This document shows, one piece after another, positions 11,281 through 23,021 of a stretch of 64,000 nucleotides of DNA (positions are counted from its first letter, which is position 1; the number at the start of each line of letters is the position of its first letter). This stretch comes from Amphibalanus amphitrite (taxonomy: Eukaryota > Arthropoda > Thecostraca > Balanomorpha > Balanidae). A model generated the notes under the pieces. That model was not told where the DNA came from and made no database searches. It saw nothing but the letters and a program-made list of their open reading frames with translations. Location: assembly GCF_019059575.1 (NCBI RefSeq), contig NW_024881611.1, forward strand, positions 745,001 to 809,000, written 5' to 3'. A program made the translations under genes and the position numbers.

Positions 11281-11353
11281 GGCGCTCCCAGGATTCGAAC
11301 TCACGACCCTCGGATCCGTAGCCCGATACGCTACCGACTGCGCTACCGAGGAC
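11281..11353 (-). other. tRNA-derived sequence (Arg-ACG-like), probably pseudogene or SINE head
   Basis: On the - strand there is an A-box-like TAGCGCAGTCGGTAGCG, an anticodon arm TCGGG-CTACGGA-TCCGA (loop CT-ACG-GA), and a B-box-like GAGTTCGAATCC. The D and anticodon stems pair, but the T stem and acceptor stem pair poorly. A functional tRNA is therefore unlikely. It lies between the hAT element and RASL10 exon 2. Confidence 0.4.
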
Positions 11354-11807
11354 CGCGCGCCGACGATCGGAGAGGCGGATCGCGGGTGCTGGCGTGCAGA
11401 GAAATCTTTACCCTGTACGCCGTAGAAGATCGGCTGGGTTTCGTGAAAAATGGTAGAGGAATTGTCGAAAGAAAATTCATCGATCTATCATTTGAGACTA
11501 AGAACCATTGATTCTTTCAAAGGTTGACCGAGATATCGCTCGCCGAAAACAGGTCATTTAACATGTAAACCCTATGGGCTGGTAGGAAATGTACGCCGTG
11601 GAGCAGCAGTGCTACCAACTAACTTCGGCGGGGGCCGATTGTGCTCTTCGACGTCGTTCCTGTACAGACTACTACTCCCTTACAGCTACCCCTTTGCAAG
11701 GCATTGCCACCTTCGAGCATCCCACCGTAGTCTCTGTGCACGCCCCGCTTCCCACTGTCTCGCTCCGGTCCGTCCGGCTGACGCCCGGTATGTGCTCGGT
11801 GTTGCAG

Positions 11808-12386
11808 CAGTTCGTGCAGAGCGCGGCGCCCGGCCGGCCGGCCTGCTCGCTCTCGGACGGCTGTCCGCGGCACACCTACTTCCCGGCCGTGCTGCTGAAC
11901 AGCCGACTGTTCGCGTTCCGGCTGCACGACGTGTCGGGCGTGCGCCGCTTCCCGGCCGGCGCCGACCAGGAGTGGAGCCAGTGCCGCGCGCTCGGACTGC
12001 GCAGCGCCGCCGCATACCTGCTCGTGTTCGACCTCACGTGCGCCGACTCGTTCCGCTACATCCGCGCTATCCGCGAGCAGATGCTCGAGTCGCGCGACAT
12101 GCAGCGCGTGCCAGTCATCGTGGTGGGCAACAAGCGGGACCGGGTGGCGGCGCGCGACACGCGCGACTGCCGAGACTTTTCGGCCACCGTGCGCAAACAG
12201 TGGAAGTGGCCGTACGTCGAGTGTTCGGCCAAGTTCAACTACCGCGTGCTGCAGGTGTTCCGCGAGCTGACAATGGCGCTGGATGCGCTCCGTCAGGAAG
12301 AGCTGGCGCCGGCCACCGAGACGAGCGCGGCCGCGGCGCGCTCGGCCGCCGACGGCGGACTCTGCGGACACTGCGCCATCCAGTAG
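11808..12386 (+). CDS. RASL10-like small GTPase, coding exon 2 (terminal)
   Basis: Second and last coding exon, giving a 213-residue protein together with exon 1. RASL10A/B proteins are atypical membrane-associated Ras-like GTPases of about 200 residues. The acceptor is TGTTGCAG at 11800-11807. Visible motifs, in whole-protein numbering, are a divergent G3 DVSG (62-65), G4 NKRD (129-132), G5 ECSAK (159-163) and a C-terminal CAIQ (210-213), a CAAX box whose final Gln predicts farnesylation. The GlyGln after DxxG, used for GTP hydrolysis in classical Ras, is replaced by GV, so intrinsic GTPase activity is probably altered. The WKWPYVECSAKFNY context matches the RASL10 subgroup better than Ras, Rap or Rho. 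The exon is very GC-rich. No clear AATAAA follows the TAG at 12384-12386. The 8.6-kb intron carries a 5.7-kb hAT-type insertion. Confidence 0.85.
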   Translation, partial: QFVQSAAPGRPACSLSDGCPRHTYFPAVLLNSRLFAFRLHDVSGVRRFPAGADQEWSQCRALGLRSAAAYLLVFDLTCADSFRYIRAIREQMLESRDMQRVPVIVVGNKRDRVAARDTRDCRDFSATVRKQWKWPYVECSAKFNYRVLQVFRELTMALDALRQEELAPATETSAAAARSAADGGLCGHCAIQ

Positions 12387-13332
12387 CCGGTGCCGGAGCC
12401 GTGCCGCGGACTGCCAGCCACCAGCCCTTTTTTATCACTGTTGGCCGCGAGTGAGATGGTGCTAGTGTGACGACGTACCGTGTACAAGGCGAGCAAGTGC
12501 AAACCGCGGCGCGCAGCGGTGGGGGCGGCGCGCACCGCGGGGCAATAAGGAGTGGAGTGCCTCCGGCGGGAGCGGGTGGCACCACGGGGGCGCGCCGGCC
12601 GCCGCGGCCCAGCCCAGTCTTTCACCGGCGCCGCCGCGAGACGGCCGACCGAGCTCGCTGCGAGTGTCCGCCTCTGTCGCCCTTCCAATATACGTCAACC
12701 TGTGAGCGGGCGGTGTTGGACCGGTCTCACTGGGTAGCTATGAACCAGTCACCTGAGATCACCACCGATTCACATTTCGCGCCACATTGCACATTAGATT
12801 ATTGAAGAAAAACCATAAAAGAAACCCATCCCAGAAAGAAAACATTTTCATGTCTGTAAATGACAATGCACAGAAAATGACATAACTGTAGCATGTACGC
12901 CGTGATTGTCTTAATTCAATGATCGTTTCCATTTCATAATTGCTTTGCTGACCTCGCGGAAACTACTCAATGCAACCGAAATAAGACTCACAGAAATAGC
13001 AATGAATAACACTCAATTGGCATCCTTATGAAACGGCATTTGTGAAGTTAACTTTAACCTACTCATAGCGAATACGCCTGCACGCGTCACACAAACATAA
13101 AACTAAACGAAAATGAACCATTTGGTGGCGCTCGAAGCGCAGCCGAGCTCATTCATGGGGAGAATATAGTCTAGGCCCTAACAAATGTTCCTTTCTAGAG
13201 ATAGTATGAAGAAGCCGTCGGTCTCAGTCGATGGATGTCCATTTTGGTCTGCCCTGATGGCAGCGGGATTCCTATCGCTGAGAGACGAGAGAATCGCCAG
13301 CTCTGGAAGCAGGCGAATTCATCACAGTTGTC
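12387..13332. other. 3' flank of RASL10-like gene, no further gene
   Basis: GC-rich sequence to about 12720, which may be 3' UTR, followed by AT-rich sequence. No canonical polyadenylation hexamer or coding exon is recognised. Confidence 0.4.
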
Positions 13333-13334
13333 TA

Positions 13335-15541
13335 CACCTTTTTTCCTTCAGTTTGAAAAAGTTGTAGCTCAATTTGAAAAAGATGCAATTCAATTTGAAA
13401 AAGTTGTACTTCAATTTGAAATAAGGTAACTTCAATTTGAAAAAGATGAAATTCTTTTTGAAATAGTTAAAATACAAATAGAAAAAGATATAATTCATTT
13501 TGAAACGTATCGGGCTCGGAAGAGAACAGACTACACATAGTGTGCTCGTACCCAAGAATATTATTGATGAAAGTCCTTGGATTGAGGCAAATACTAAAAA
13601 TACATACTTTGCACAAAGGTGAAGGACCCCGTGACTTAAGGGTTGCACATAATTTTGCACGTGGTTGATATTTTTGTTTAAAAAAAGTGAAAAAACTAAA
13701 ACTGCGATAATTGGCGATAATTGGGTTTGGCTTTGAGCGCAGCATTGAGCTTGTTAAACTTGCTTTGTTTGCTTTTTGAGATAACGGCTCAGCGAGGTCT
13801 CAAATTATCTACCATGAGCCGCTTTGATGAGAGTGGCAATTTACTGGTAGACGAGGATGACCCAGGACACGATGAAGGTCTTCCGGAAATTGAGATGGCG
13901 GGTGGTGATGGACCAGCAGCGAGCCGACGGGGTACCAAACGGGGAACGAAACGAGGACCATACAATCGGGTCAGCATCCAGGCTAGGAAGCGAATCCTCG
14001 ATTCGTTCCATGCGGGCGGTGACTGGAAGATGACGGCCATTGCAAACGGCGTCGCAGTTCAAACTGCATACAAATACATCCGGTGTCCAGACAAGGAGCA
14101 ACCAGAGCGACGCGGTGGAAGTCGGTACAGAAAGATGACAGACGCCCACGTCGAGAAACTGATAGAGTATGTAGAGCGCGACCCACAAATAACACTTGCT
14201 GAAATGGTCAGTAAACTGCACCAAGACACCGGCCTGCAAGTCACCATCCCCACCGTACATAAGCACCTGCACGGCCAGTTTTACACAGTGAAGCAGGCGC
14301 GTCCGCAGCCCGTGACGATGAACAGCCCCGAGAACAAGGCCCGCAGAGCGGCATTTACCAGGCGACTCATGGAGCTGATTGGGAGTGGGAAGACCGTAGT
14401 GTACATCGACGAGACCAATTGCAACCTCTTCTTACGACGTCAGGAGGGACGCTCACGCCGCGGGACACGCTGCAGTGTTAAGGCGGCAACAGCAAAGGGC
14501 CCAAACGTGCACATTATTGGTGCAATTACGCAGACCGGCCTTGTTCACTGGCAAAGGAGGCGAGGCTCATTCAAAAAGGAAGACTGTGCCGCCTGGCTGC
14601 GCGAGGTCCTGAGGCACTGCCCGGAAGACCCCGATGAGCTAGTTGTCGTGTGCGACAATGCACCAGTGCACGCGGCTCTCGAAGAGGTCTTCGAGGCAGA
14701 CGGGGTGCTTGCTGGAGCACAGCTGCTGCGGCTGGCGCCATACAGTGCCCCTATGAACCCAATAGAAATCATCTGGTCCGCCGTCAAAGCTATCATGAAA
14801 CGGGAACTGGCTGCAACCCTGGACGAGGCTCTCAACACGCAGCCAGAATTAACGCAGTCAGAACATCGGCTGAGGCACTTGGAGCAGAAGATTGACATCG
14901 CCATGGCTTCAGTTACCCAGCGGATGTGCCTCAGGGCATGCAATCATGTGCAGACGTACTTCGCTGGGTGCCTCGAGGAACGCGACCTCCCGATGGGCGT
15001 TTAAGATGTCCCTGCTTACGCTGCGGCTCTGCCGCACCACTGCACTGTTTTCAGGTTTAAAATGTGTGCCCGTGGTCGGGTCGCAGCGGGTCCGACTTCT
15101 GTCCGCTGGCAGAGTCGATTACCTGACCATTCATTCCGATCTCTGTGTCATGGCATCAATACAGATACCAAACATTCGCTCGTTTCGTTACGTGGTACCT
15201 AATGCATAGAGGCATGCAAGTAAGCGAAGTGTGGTAAGGGCATTTTGTATATCAAATTAATCAAATTACGAATTAGAAGACGTTAACCGGCTCTCCATCC
15301 ATCCCTTTACGAGTATAAGCATGGCGCAATTTGGGCAACTTCCCCTACTAAGTTACTCAGCATGGTTTCTTTTCAAATTGAACTTAAACTGTTTCAAATT
15401 GAATTTCAGCTTTTTCAACTTGAATTTATTTCATTTCAAATTGAATTTTATCTTTTTCAAATTGAAATTCATCTTTTTCAAATTGATTTACATCTTTTTC
15501 AAATTGAGCTACAACTTTTTCAAACTGAAGGAAAAAAGGTG
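13335..15541 (+). mobile_element. DD36E transposon with long iterated terminal repeats
   Basis: A 2207-bp element. Both ends begin CACCTTTTTTCCTTCAGTTT in opposite orientation and continue as arrays of about 20-24-bp units built on CAATTTGAAAAAG: roughly five or six units on the left (to about 13515) and eight on the right (from about 15365). TA flanks both ends (13333-13334 and 15542-15543), fitting IS630-Tc1-mariner. The inverted match extends two or three bases further (GTCTA), so a GTT 3-bp duplication is an alternative. The transposase frame is intact, so the copy may be young. Confidence 0.85.
13814..15004 (+). CDS. DDE (DD36E) IS630-Tc1-mariner-type transposase
   Basis: A single open frame of 396 residues from the ATG at 13814 (context ACCATGA). 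The frame stays open upstream but without a better ATG. It starts with an acidic N-terminal tail, then a basic stretch with repeated GTKRG (about residues 39-48), a helix-turn-helix (about 53-91), and a second winged-helix-like segment (about 109-159). The RNase H-fold catalytic core follows. Catalytic residues are Asp199 in VVYIDETN, Asp281 in VVCDNAPVH and Glu318 in APMNPIEIIW, with 36 residues between the second Asp and the Glu. The protein would cut and paste the element by binding its terminal arrays. It is longer than typical mariner transposases (about 340-350), mainly through the N-terminal tail. The frame has no stop or frameshift, so activity is possible. Confidence 0.85.
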   Translation: MSRFDESGNLLVDEDDPGHDEGLPEIEMAGGDGPAASRRGTKRGTKRGPYNRVSIQARKRILDSFHAGGDWKMTAIANGVAVQTAYKYIRCPDKEQPERRGGSRYRKMTDAHVEKLIEYVERDPQITLAEMVSKLHQDTGLQVTIPTVHKHLHGQFYTVKQARPQPVTMNSPENKARRAAFTRRLMELIGSGKTVVYIDETNCNLFLRRQEGRSRRGTRCSVKAATAKGPNVHIIGAITQTGLVHWQRRRGSFKKEDCAAWLREVLRHCPEDPDELVVVCDNAPVHAALEEVFEADGVLAGAQLLRLAPYSAPMNPIEIIWSAVKAIMKRELAATLDEALNTQPELTQSEHRLRHLEQKIDIAMASVTQRMCLRACNHVQTYFAGCLEERDLPMGV

Positions 15542-15543
15542 TA

Positions 15544-17655
15544 GACGTTCGGAAACTGGGACGGAAACCGGCCAGCGTATTTATCAATGTTTACAAGAAA
15601 TACAGTTGGTGGGGCTGCAGGAGCTTAACTTCAGCTTTGACTTCTTTGCTTTGCCAGTGTGATAATGAACTTTTTCCTAGTTTCAGTATGAATGGATTTG
15701 TTGTGCCTGAAGCTTTACTCGGGTTTCTGCTCATACATACGTTTAAATAGTGCATACGAGTATGCAAGAATGCGCTGGAGTTGAAGAGGTTCGCACTGCC
15801 AATGTTGGTAAAGCCTGTTTGAAATCATACAATGAACTATTCAAATAATGATGCTAATTTCATCTGCACTTTACAATCACGATCATGGCTGAAGAGCACG
15901 GTCAGCAATTACCCATCTCCAGGCACGGGATGTTACCCAAAGTGTTTCCTACATCACCACTTCCGTCACCATCAGCAGCGACCTCGCTGGCTGCCTGACG
16001 ACCCCCCAGCACAACACCCGGGTTTTGCCGCCGTGTCGTGCCGCTGGCCCTGTCTCGGGGGCGATCAGCCCGGCGCGGCGGTGCCACTGCCATGTGCCGT
16101 CCGTCGCAGCGCAGCCTGGCAGGGAGCCGGGTGCTGCCGCCGACACCGTCTGGCAGCGGCGGTCGGCGCCGGCGGAAGGTCAGAGGATCCGCGGAGAGCG
16201 CCGCGGAAACCGCCAACGGCAGCGGGACGATCGCCGACTGGCGGTGGAGCGACGGTGGGGACAAACACAGATATTAACATTGATACAAGTTACAACTCAG
16301 AACAAACACAGATGGAGGGACAACGGGTACAAACACAGACACAAACACAGATTCTAGCACAGCTACAAACAAAGACGGAGGACTAGAGCGGGACTGCAAC
16401 GGAAACGATGGCGGATTATGGATGGATTTCGGTCGTATTACAGACCGTGTGGTTTTATGTCGGCATTATGCTGTATTTAGAACGAAAACAATAATTCCGG
16501 ACTCGTTTCAGAAGAAGAATACGGGAGCTGATAAGGCAGTCCACCGATTGACCTCAGGGCGGTCCACCTATTCACGTGTTCGGTTGACCTACTGAGCTCG
16601 AGTTGTGATCCATTACGCCAGCACATCACAAGAAGTCCAGTAAGCTCCATATCCCACCTCTCCCTCTGACACCTACCAGCACTCTACCTGGAGTCTTCGT
16701 GACCACAGGTCGCACGGACCCCGACGGTGAAGTCCCCCAAATGACCGACCCCCGCGGCGATAATTGGTCCGCCGTGGGTCCGCCGACCGACCGGCCGAAC
16801 CCGGGGGCGGACCGACGGCCGACGGCACGGTACGCCGCCCAGCACGGCTGACGGAGAAAAGAGGAAGGCAGGGAGGATAATACTATCAAGCACACATTTT
16901 TGTGTGGGTAGAGGGAAGCATCAGGAGTCCTCTTACTCCCTGTAATCAATGCGCCATTGTGGAAGCTATGCAAGCCCTAATCGGATTTTATAGCATGTGA
17001 CTGAGTTATAGGAAGCATGCCAAATTATAGCCCACAGCTTCCCTCCCGTGCAAAAGTGTAGCATCAGCAATTGCCATGGTTGAGCTCCATGGACATTTCG
17101 GAACACTTAATGACCATTGTTTTGCACATACTGATTTTCAATACTATCTTACAACTTCTAATGCATGTCCAACAGAAATGAACTCGTTGCATCGCGAAGC
17201 GACAAAAGTCCACAGATACCCCAAACTCCATTCGCCATTTCCAGACCACCCCGCAGGTAACCGCACATCAATCGACAGAGCCCCACTCCTCTAGCTCTCA
17301 CTCCATCTCACTCGAGCGGCCTGTCGAGCGCGGACAGACGGCTCCGGCTCCCCGTGGTCCGCCAATCGATACGGCCGCTGTCCGCTTTCAATCCTCAGTG
17401 GCGCGGCGGTCACCGGTCCCCACCCACTGCGGAGAGGTGCCGCGCCGGCTGAACCCCGGCCCACACGGACCCAGCGCGAAAAGGAAGCCTGCTCAACGTG
17501 CCCGAGACAGGTCCCAACGATTTCGCCTGGAGTCAAAATAGCATAACTATTCCAAGGTGACCATGTTGGGCTGTTTTTTTTTTATTCTGATGCGAGCTGG
17601 CCAAGGCCATGTTCAACTGTTTAGTAAAAGTAGGTAATTATTGAACAGCTATGTA
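15544..17655. other. Non-coding stretch, no gene recognised
   Basis: Contains GC-rich patches (15955-16260 and 17300-17470) and a small ACAAACACAGA-rich repeat (16260-16375). Open frames overlap each other on both strands and carry no recognised domain. Confidence 0.35.
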
Positions 17656-17663
17656 GTACTTAC

Positions 17664-20600
17664 CAGGGGCGCCGCCACGGATTTTTGACTGGGGGGGACG
17701 GACTGACCGGCTGAAAACCCAAAAGTAGACATTCTTACCGTGGCTTTTTCGGTCGGATGCATTCAACGTTTAAAGCAAATATGCCACTTTTAACATAGGG
17801 TTTTGAACTGAAGTAACAATTTTGTAGCTTGAGCTGTGACGAGAACAAATCAGGAGCTTTTATGGCCCAACGATCACCCTAGCGAAATAGATCGGTATCG
17901 ATTTTAGGTTTGAAGACTGAAGTCATTCCCATAGATTATACTTTGTCATTCTCTTACCGAGGAATCCATTCCCTTACGGAAAAATGCTAGCCAATCAGCA
18001 TTCAGCTGGTTTAACTTTGAACTACGTACTATGCTTGGTCAACGCGTAATCAGCTTCCGCTGCAATATAGGTAAGTAATAAGTAGCCTGTACGAAAGATG
18101 GAAAATAGTGATGTAAAAATAAATATAAAATCCTTTTGCAAATATTCATTATTTCCTGACCATTTTAAGTTTAAAAACTCATAAAACTGTGGCAAAATAA
18201 CTGGTTTGAGGAAAGTAGTTTAGGTTAGGTATTTCCTTAAAGTAAAGGCTATAGACCGCATTCCCACCTAGTACCTACCTATATACATACAGTATACACA
18301 TCTGATGTCCGATTCAGTTTGACACGGCAAAGCCTCGTGTTCTATCACGGTATTATTGCTGATATATGCCACTAATATGATCGATAATGCATATTGCATA
18401 GGTAATGCATATTGCATACCCGCGTGGGGGAGGGGGCGTTGTATAGTCACAAATCTCTCTTTTTGGTTGGTGTACGAATCGACGCGAAGCGCCGCGAAAA
18501 TTGGCAAAAAAACATTAGGCAAAACTGCTCCAAAATACGAATTTTGCAGCCCGTGTAACAAGCTTGATACCAGAAAACCTTAGGTCAGGAAAACCAAGTC
18601 AAGTAGTCAGGTCGCCTCAAAGTTTTGTGGTCCTGTCAGCCGTATAGCTTATTTCTTAGAAGCTGGAAATTTAGTGTAGCGTGACTGCAGAAGTGTGGGG
18701 TCGGAGCCGGAATCAGTCGGAGTTGACTGTTTTTGGCCAGTTTTGGCCAGAGTCGGAGTTGAAGTCTTCGAAAATGTTCGGATTTTGACTTCGAGGTCGG
18801 ATTGGTATAAAGTCATGCTCTTGGCTGTTTATACGAAATATATTAGGCCCGTGTTCGGCCAGTTGTGTTATACGACACACGTCGATCACGATATCAAAAA
18901 TCGGCAGTTCCGCGATGACAGGTCGGATAAGAGCTGGAGATTTTGTTGGCCGAGGTGGCAGGGGTCAGACCAATGCATGTAGGCCCACGGCACGCCTCAT
19001 ATACTGAGTATCTAAACCTCCTGGACCCACCTCCGTTCCATCGCTTCCATCCTCAGGATACATAAATCCTTCTTCTCCACGCCGCAACCCCCACTTCGGG
19101 CTGGACAGGCACCTTTATCTCATGCGGGCTGCTCCCTTGGAGCGGCACCGCTGCTCCCGAGGGAGCGCACCCCGTAGCCGGGTGCAGAGAGTGCTTGGGG
19201 GGCTGGTCGGCCTGTCCTTTCGGACGGGCTCAGCCCCGGCGACTCTCTAGGGCGTCTACCCAGACCAATGTCTCCCCCTAATTCCTATCATCCTCCCGGC
19301 CCTGAAATGGTCTCGTCAGACCGAAAGAGCCTAACCCAACAAAACAAACAATCCTAGACCCTCTCAGATTCGGCACCGGCCGTTCCATCTCTTCCATCCT
19401 CAGGACAGTCAAATCCTTCTCCTCCACGCCGCAACCCCCTGCTCCGGGCTGGACGGGCAACTCTATCCCATGCGGGAATGGCTCCACGTGGAGCTATAGT
19501 TGTATGGAGCTATAGAGCTATAGCTCCAGTGCACTGGAGCTATAGTCCTTTGCCGGGTGCAGTGAGTGCCAGTAGGCTGGGCTGCCTGTTCAATTGGTCG
19601 GGTTCATCCCAAGTGGCTCACTGGTGTGGCTGCCCCGACCAATGTCTCCCACTAATTCTTTCATACTTGCGGCTCTGAAATGGTCTCATTGGACCTAAGG
19701 GCCTAATCAAATTTCGAGTAGAATAACAACCAGTAAAACGCCTTTTGGGGCGACCAACGGAGCGAGCGAGAGGGTGGGGTGGGCCTTGCACGTGCGAAAT
19801 TGCGAGGGGATACCTCAAACTACCTTGTGCACTGCACCCTTCTAACCGGTCCCTAACGATGTGCCAAATTTGAGCGCAATCGGCCTAGCCGTTCTCGAGA
19901 TCTGGAAGCGGTACCCTGCAAGTGCGCACGTGCAAAATGGGTCCCAACTGACTTTTGCACGGCACCTACCAACCGGTCCCTAACCATGTAGGTATCAGAT
20001 TTCAGCACAATCGGTTCAGCCGTTCTCGAGATCTGGAATCGACCCCTGCATGTGCGGCGTGCGCACGTGCAGCAGCACCCCAACTGTGGCACACGGATAT
20101 GCATTGCCTAGTGGGTATACCTCCTACCTACATGCCAACTTTCAGCGCAATCGGCCCAGTAGTTGCCGAGATATTGAAATTGTTACAAAACTGACACCTT
20201 TTCTGAATATTCTGATGAAGGCGCAAGTCGAAATATATTAATTTGTACTTTTCTTTTTGAATATAATTACTAATATGAGCATAAGGTTATTAATAGCATA
20301 CCTAATAATTACATTCATAATGCTCAAAAGTGCCATTGCAAGATTACAAAAACTGACACCTCTTCGTTTTTCACGTGGCACGTGCATATGCCGCACACTC
20401 AAATGCATCGGGAATAGTCCGATGCTCGTTAGAAGGAATGAGTCTAGTGCTACCCTATACAAAAATTACCGCATGTAAATCGGTCAAGTGGTTGCTGAGA
20501 TATAAGCCTAGCAAAAGCGTGACCACGGCATACTCAGAAATTTCCGTTAACCTACGAAAGACTACGCTCGCTTCGCTCGCTCCGTGATGAGTTTGGGGGG

Positions 20601-20671
20601 GGGACGTCCCCCTTCCATTCTGAGAGTGGGGGGACGCGTCCCCCCCGTCCCCCCCGGTGGCGGCGCCCATG
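17664..20671. mobile_element. Non-autonomous hAT-type element, 3.0 kb
   Basis: Inverted ends CAGGGGCGCCGCCAC (17664) and CATGGGCGCCGCCAC (20671, reverse strand), with a perfect 8-bp target duplication GTACTTAC at 17656-17663 and 20672-20679. No transposase frame. The interior is a patchwork: a GGAGTCGG-rich fragment near 18700, two tandem 347-bp units, and a module ending GCCGTTCTCGAGATCTGGAA repeated at about 19890 and 20020. Poly-G/poly-C runs lie just inside both ends. Confidence 0.85.
19033..19715. repeat. Two tandem units of about 347 bp
   Basis: Units begin CCGTTCCATC at 19033 and 19380 and share blocks such as CCATCCTCAGGA, CTCCACGCCGCAACCCC and GACCAATGTCTCCC. The second unit contains an extra GGAGCTATAG palindromic cluster (19490-19545). 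Origin unknown. Confidence 0.7.
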
Positions 20672-20679
20672 GTACTTAC

Positions 20680-22590
20680 TACTTATATAGTCGATTCTCG
20701 CTTCGAGTTTTTTTTTGCATTTTCCAGTTGTAAATAAAAATGTAAACGATATGTTGGGTCCAGTGCATGCGTTTTACAACAGAAGGCACCTTCCACAAAA
20801 GAAGAATGACATTCGTCAGTTGAGGCAAAATAGTTTAGTCTCGAAATGTACGTTGTCTAGTCAGATAGACGGCATGCTAATAATTGAGGGAATTTATTAT
20901 AAACAAGAAGTTCCGACATCTGACAGGCAGCCACAGTTCGCTGAGGAAGATTGACTGTTAGCTTTGCCCATACAAAACAGCACAAAATTAATTACATCAC
21001 ACAATGAGTGCGAAAATTGACTACCAGTTCCGATCACCCACAATATATCGCTGGCGCAGTTAATTAAGGTCAAGTCAATAAAGTCGCTCAAAGGATGTCC
21101 GATACCACATGATTACCAATCACGCTGAATTCAGTGCCTTGTAGTGATCAGTTACCATTGCAAGCACTGCGGATGATACTAATGATGGAAGACACTTAGG
21201 CACAAGTTACATCGATGCCGAAAGGAAACGGGTAGCACTGACACTCGAATACGACTAGGATTTAGATATAAAACGCCGCAAGACCCTTGCTTTTATCTTG
21301 CACAGCCAAACATCGCATGGTCCCGAACAATATTTTCCATTCACGGATCAACAATGGCCGAAGGAAGGTCAGCTCAGCGCGATGTTGGCGAGTGGCGAAT
21401 CAATAAACAGGCGGTAACGAGCCGGGCAACTGGCCAAATTACCGCTCCGCCGCCACCCATGGCAGAGGTGGCGACGGGTGCCCGTGACTGCAGAGAACGG
21501 TGACGACAGAGAATAATGGCGACAGCACAGACCAGTGACGACAGCAGGGATCAGTGGCGACAGAGACCAGTGACGACAGCGGGGATCAGCAACGATAGCT
21601 AGGATCAGCAACGACAGCACAGACCAGTGACGACAGTAGGGAGCAGTGACCACAGGGACCAGTGACGATAGAGGCCAGTGATAGCATGGAGCAGTGACAG
21701 TACGGATCAGAGCAGAGACTGCAGTGCCAGGAGAGATTAGTGACAGTAGGAATCAGTGACAACGGAGACCAGCGACAGCAAGGACCAGTGTCAACAACAG
21801 TCACCAGCATCAACAACAAAACAAGCATCAGTTGTATTCAGTCACACCAAAGTAGCTTACGAGTACAAAGCGCAATGATAAAGATCGCATATTGGTGCAA
21901 ATAATTTATCAGTAAAACCATTATCAAGGCGGAACTATAGTTACTCTGCAGGTTACTCTAGTTTATAGTTACTCTGCAGGTTTTTACACAGAAGAACCAT
22001 CCGGTCATACAATCGATACCAGAAACACAACTTCTCAAGAAACATCAATCGTAAGCTGTGATTGGGTAGAGCCTTATGAATGCCGAGGTAGGAAGAAACA
22101 ACCTCACACATGCCCACACCACTGCATTACTTAACGCTCATGCACGATACACGCTGTTTCCCTGTGAACATGATAAATGAAACGGAATGCCACCCATAAT
22201 CTATCCGTTTATAGTATATACTCTCTTTCACACGCATGTGTAGCAAAGCCACCGTCCAATTTTCACCATCCTATAACAAGAGTTCTGACCGTGTCCTGTC
22301 TCATTGACCGCCTTACTGTAGCAACACCGTATGCGGCGCCCATTCGCAGTCATCCCGCCCAGCCACGGCTACCTAGCCCTGGCTGGCTCCGACTAGCCTG
22401 TATCCGAGCCGGGGCGGCCGGTCGGTAAGCCACCGGCTCACCGGGCCACAAACAATGGACTCAGAGGCTTAGCGCTGTCACACCTCGACCTAGTAACGTC
22501 GGCGACTGCCGCCGGTTCCCCCTCCGCCCACCGTCCACCGCCCGCTGCTCACCGTCCACCGTCCACCACCCGACTGCAGCGACAGGGAGT
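20680..22590. other. Non-coding stretch with a degenerate repeat
   Basis: No exon recognised. 21480-21800 holds a degenerate repeat of about 20-24 bp (ACAGAGACCAGTGACGACAG and variants). 22490-22575 is rich in CCGTCCACC. This lies downstream of the ACSF2-like stop codon and may include its 3' UTR; no clear polyadenylation signal is seen on the - strand. Confidence 0.4.
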
Positions 22591-22716
22591 CTACTGACAC
22601 AGGCCCAGCTCGCGTGTCATGATGTCGCGCATGACGAACTTCTGGATCTTGCCGGTGACGGTCTTCGGGAAGTCGTCGCGGAACTCTATGTAGCGCGGTA
22701 CCTTGTAGTGGGCAAT
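22591..22716 (-). CDS. ACSF2-like acyl-CoA synthetase, last coding exon
   Basis: Terminal exon of 41 codons plus stop of a medium-chain acyl-CoA synthetase family member 2 homologue, a mitochondrial enzyme that activates fatty acids to acyl-CoA with ATP. On the - strand the acceptor reads CCTCCTCAG before ATTGCC. The translation runs [12 protein letters not shown] to MTRELGLCQ and includes [11 protein letters not shown], the A10 motif of ANL-superfamily enzymes whose Lys contacts the adenylate. It starts in phase 0 and joins exon 40085-40195. TAG is at 22591-22593. Confidence 0.9.
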   Translation of the reverse strand: MAHYKVPRYIEFRDDFPKTVTGKIQKFVMRDIMTRELGLCQ

Positions 22717-23021
22717 CTGAGGAGGGAAAAGCGAGTGGTGAGAGAAGACACGCATCGAAGAGGTGCTTATGATGGCTTTGATTATGTACGGGAAATTATT
22801 TCCAAAATTTACGGGGCTCTGTCATTCTGCATTTTGGTGTCTCATTTCAATAGCGAGAACAAAGTCCTCTCACTGCTGGTCACCTGCAACTATTCCGGCA
22901 ATTTATAGCGCATGAATTCCCTGAGATACTGCAGACTGCCAAGTGTGGACAGTTGCATCATCGAGCACCTTGCCAGTCCTAACTATACTTAGCATGCCCG
23001 TATTGCCTAAGTGCCGGGAAT
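22717..23021. other. ACSF2 intron segment, no feature
   Basis: Intronic sequence between the last ACSF2-like exon and the composite transposon. Nothing recognised. Confidence 0.4.

Noticed and set aside
11619-12371. 250-codon - strand frame and 281-codon alternative + frame over RASL10 exon 2
   Set aside because: GC-rich shadow frames; only the frame with NKRD, ECSAK and CAIQ is meaningful.
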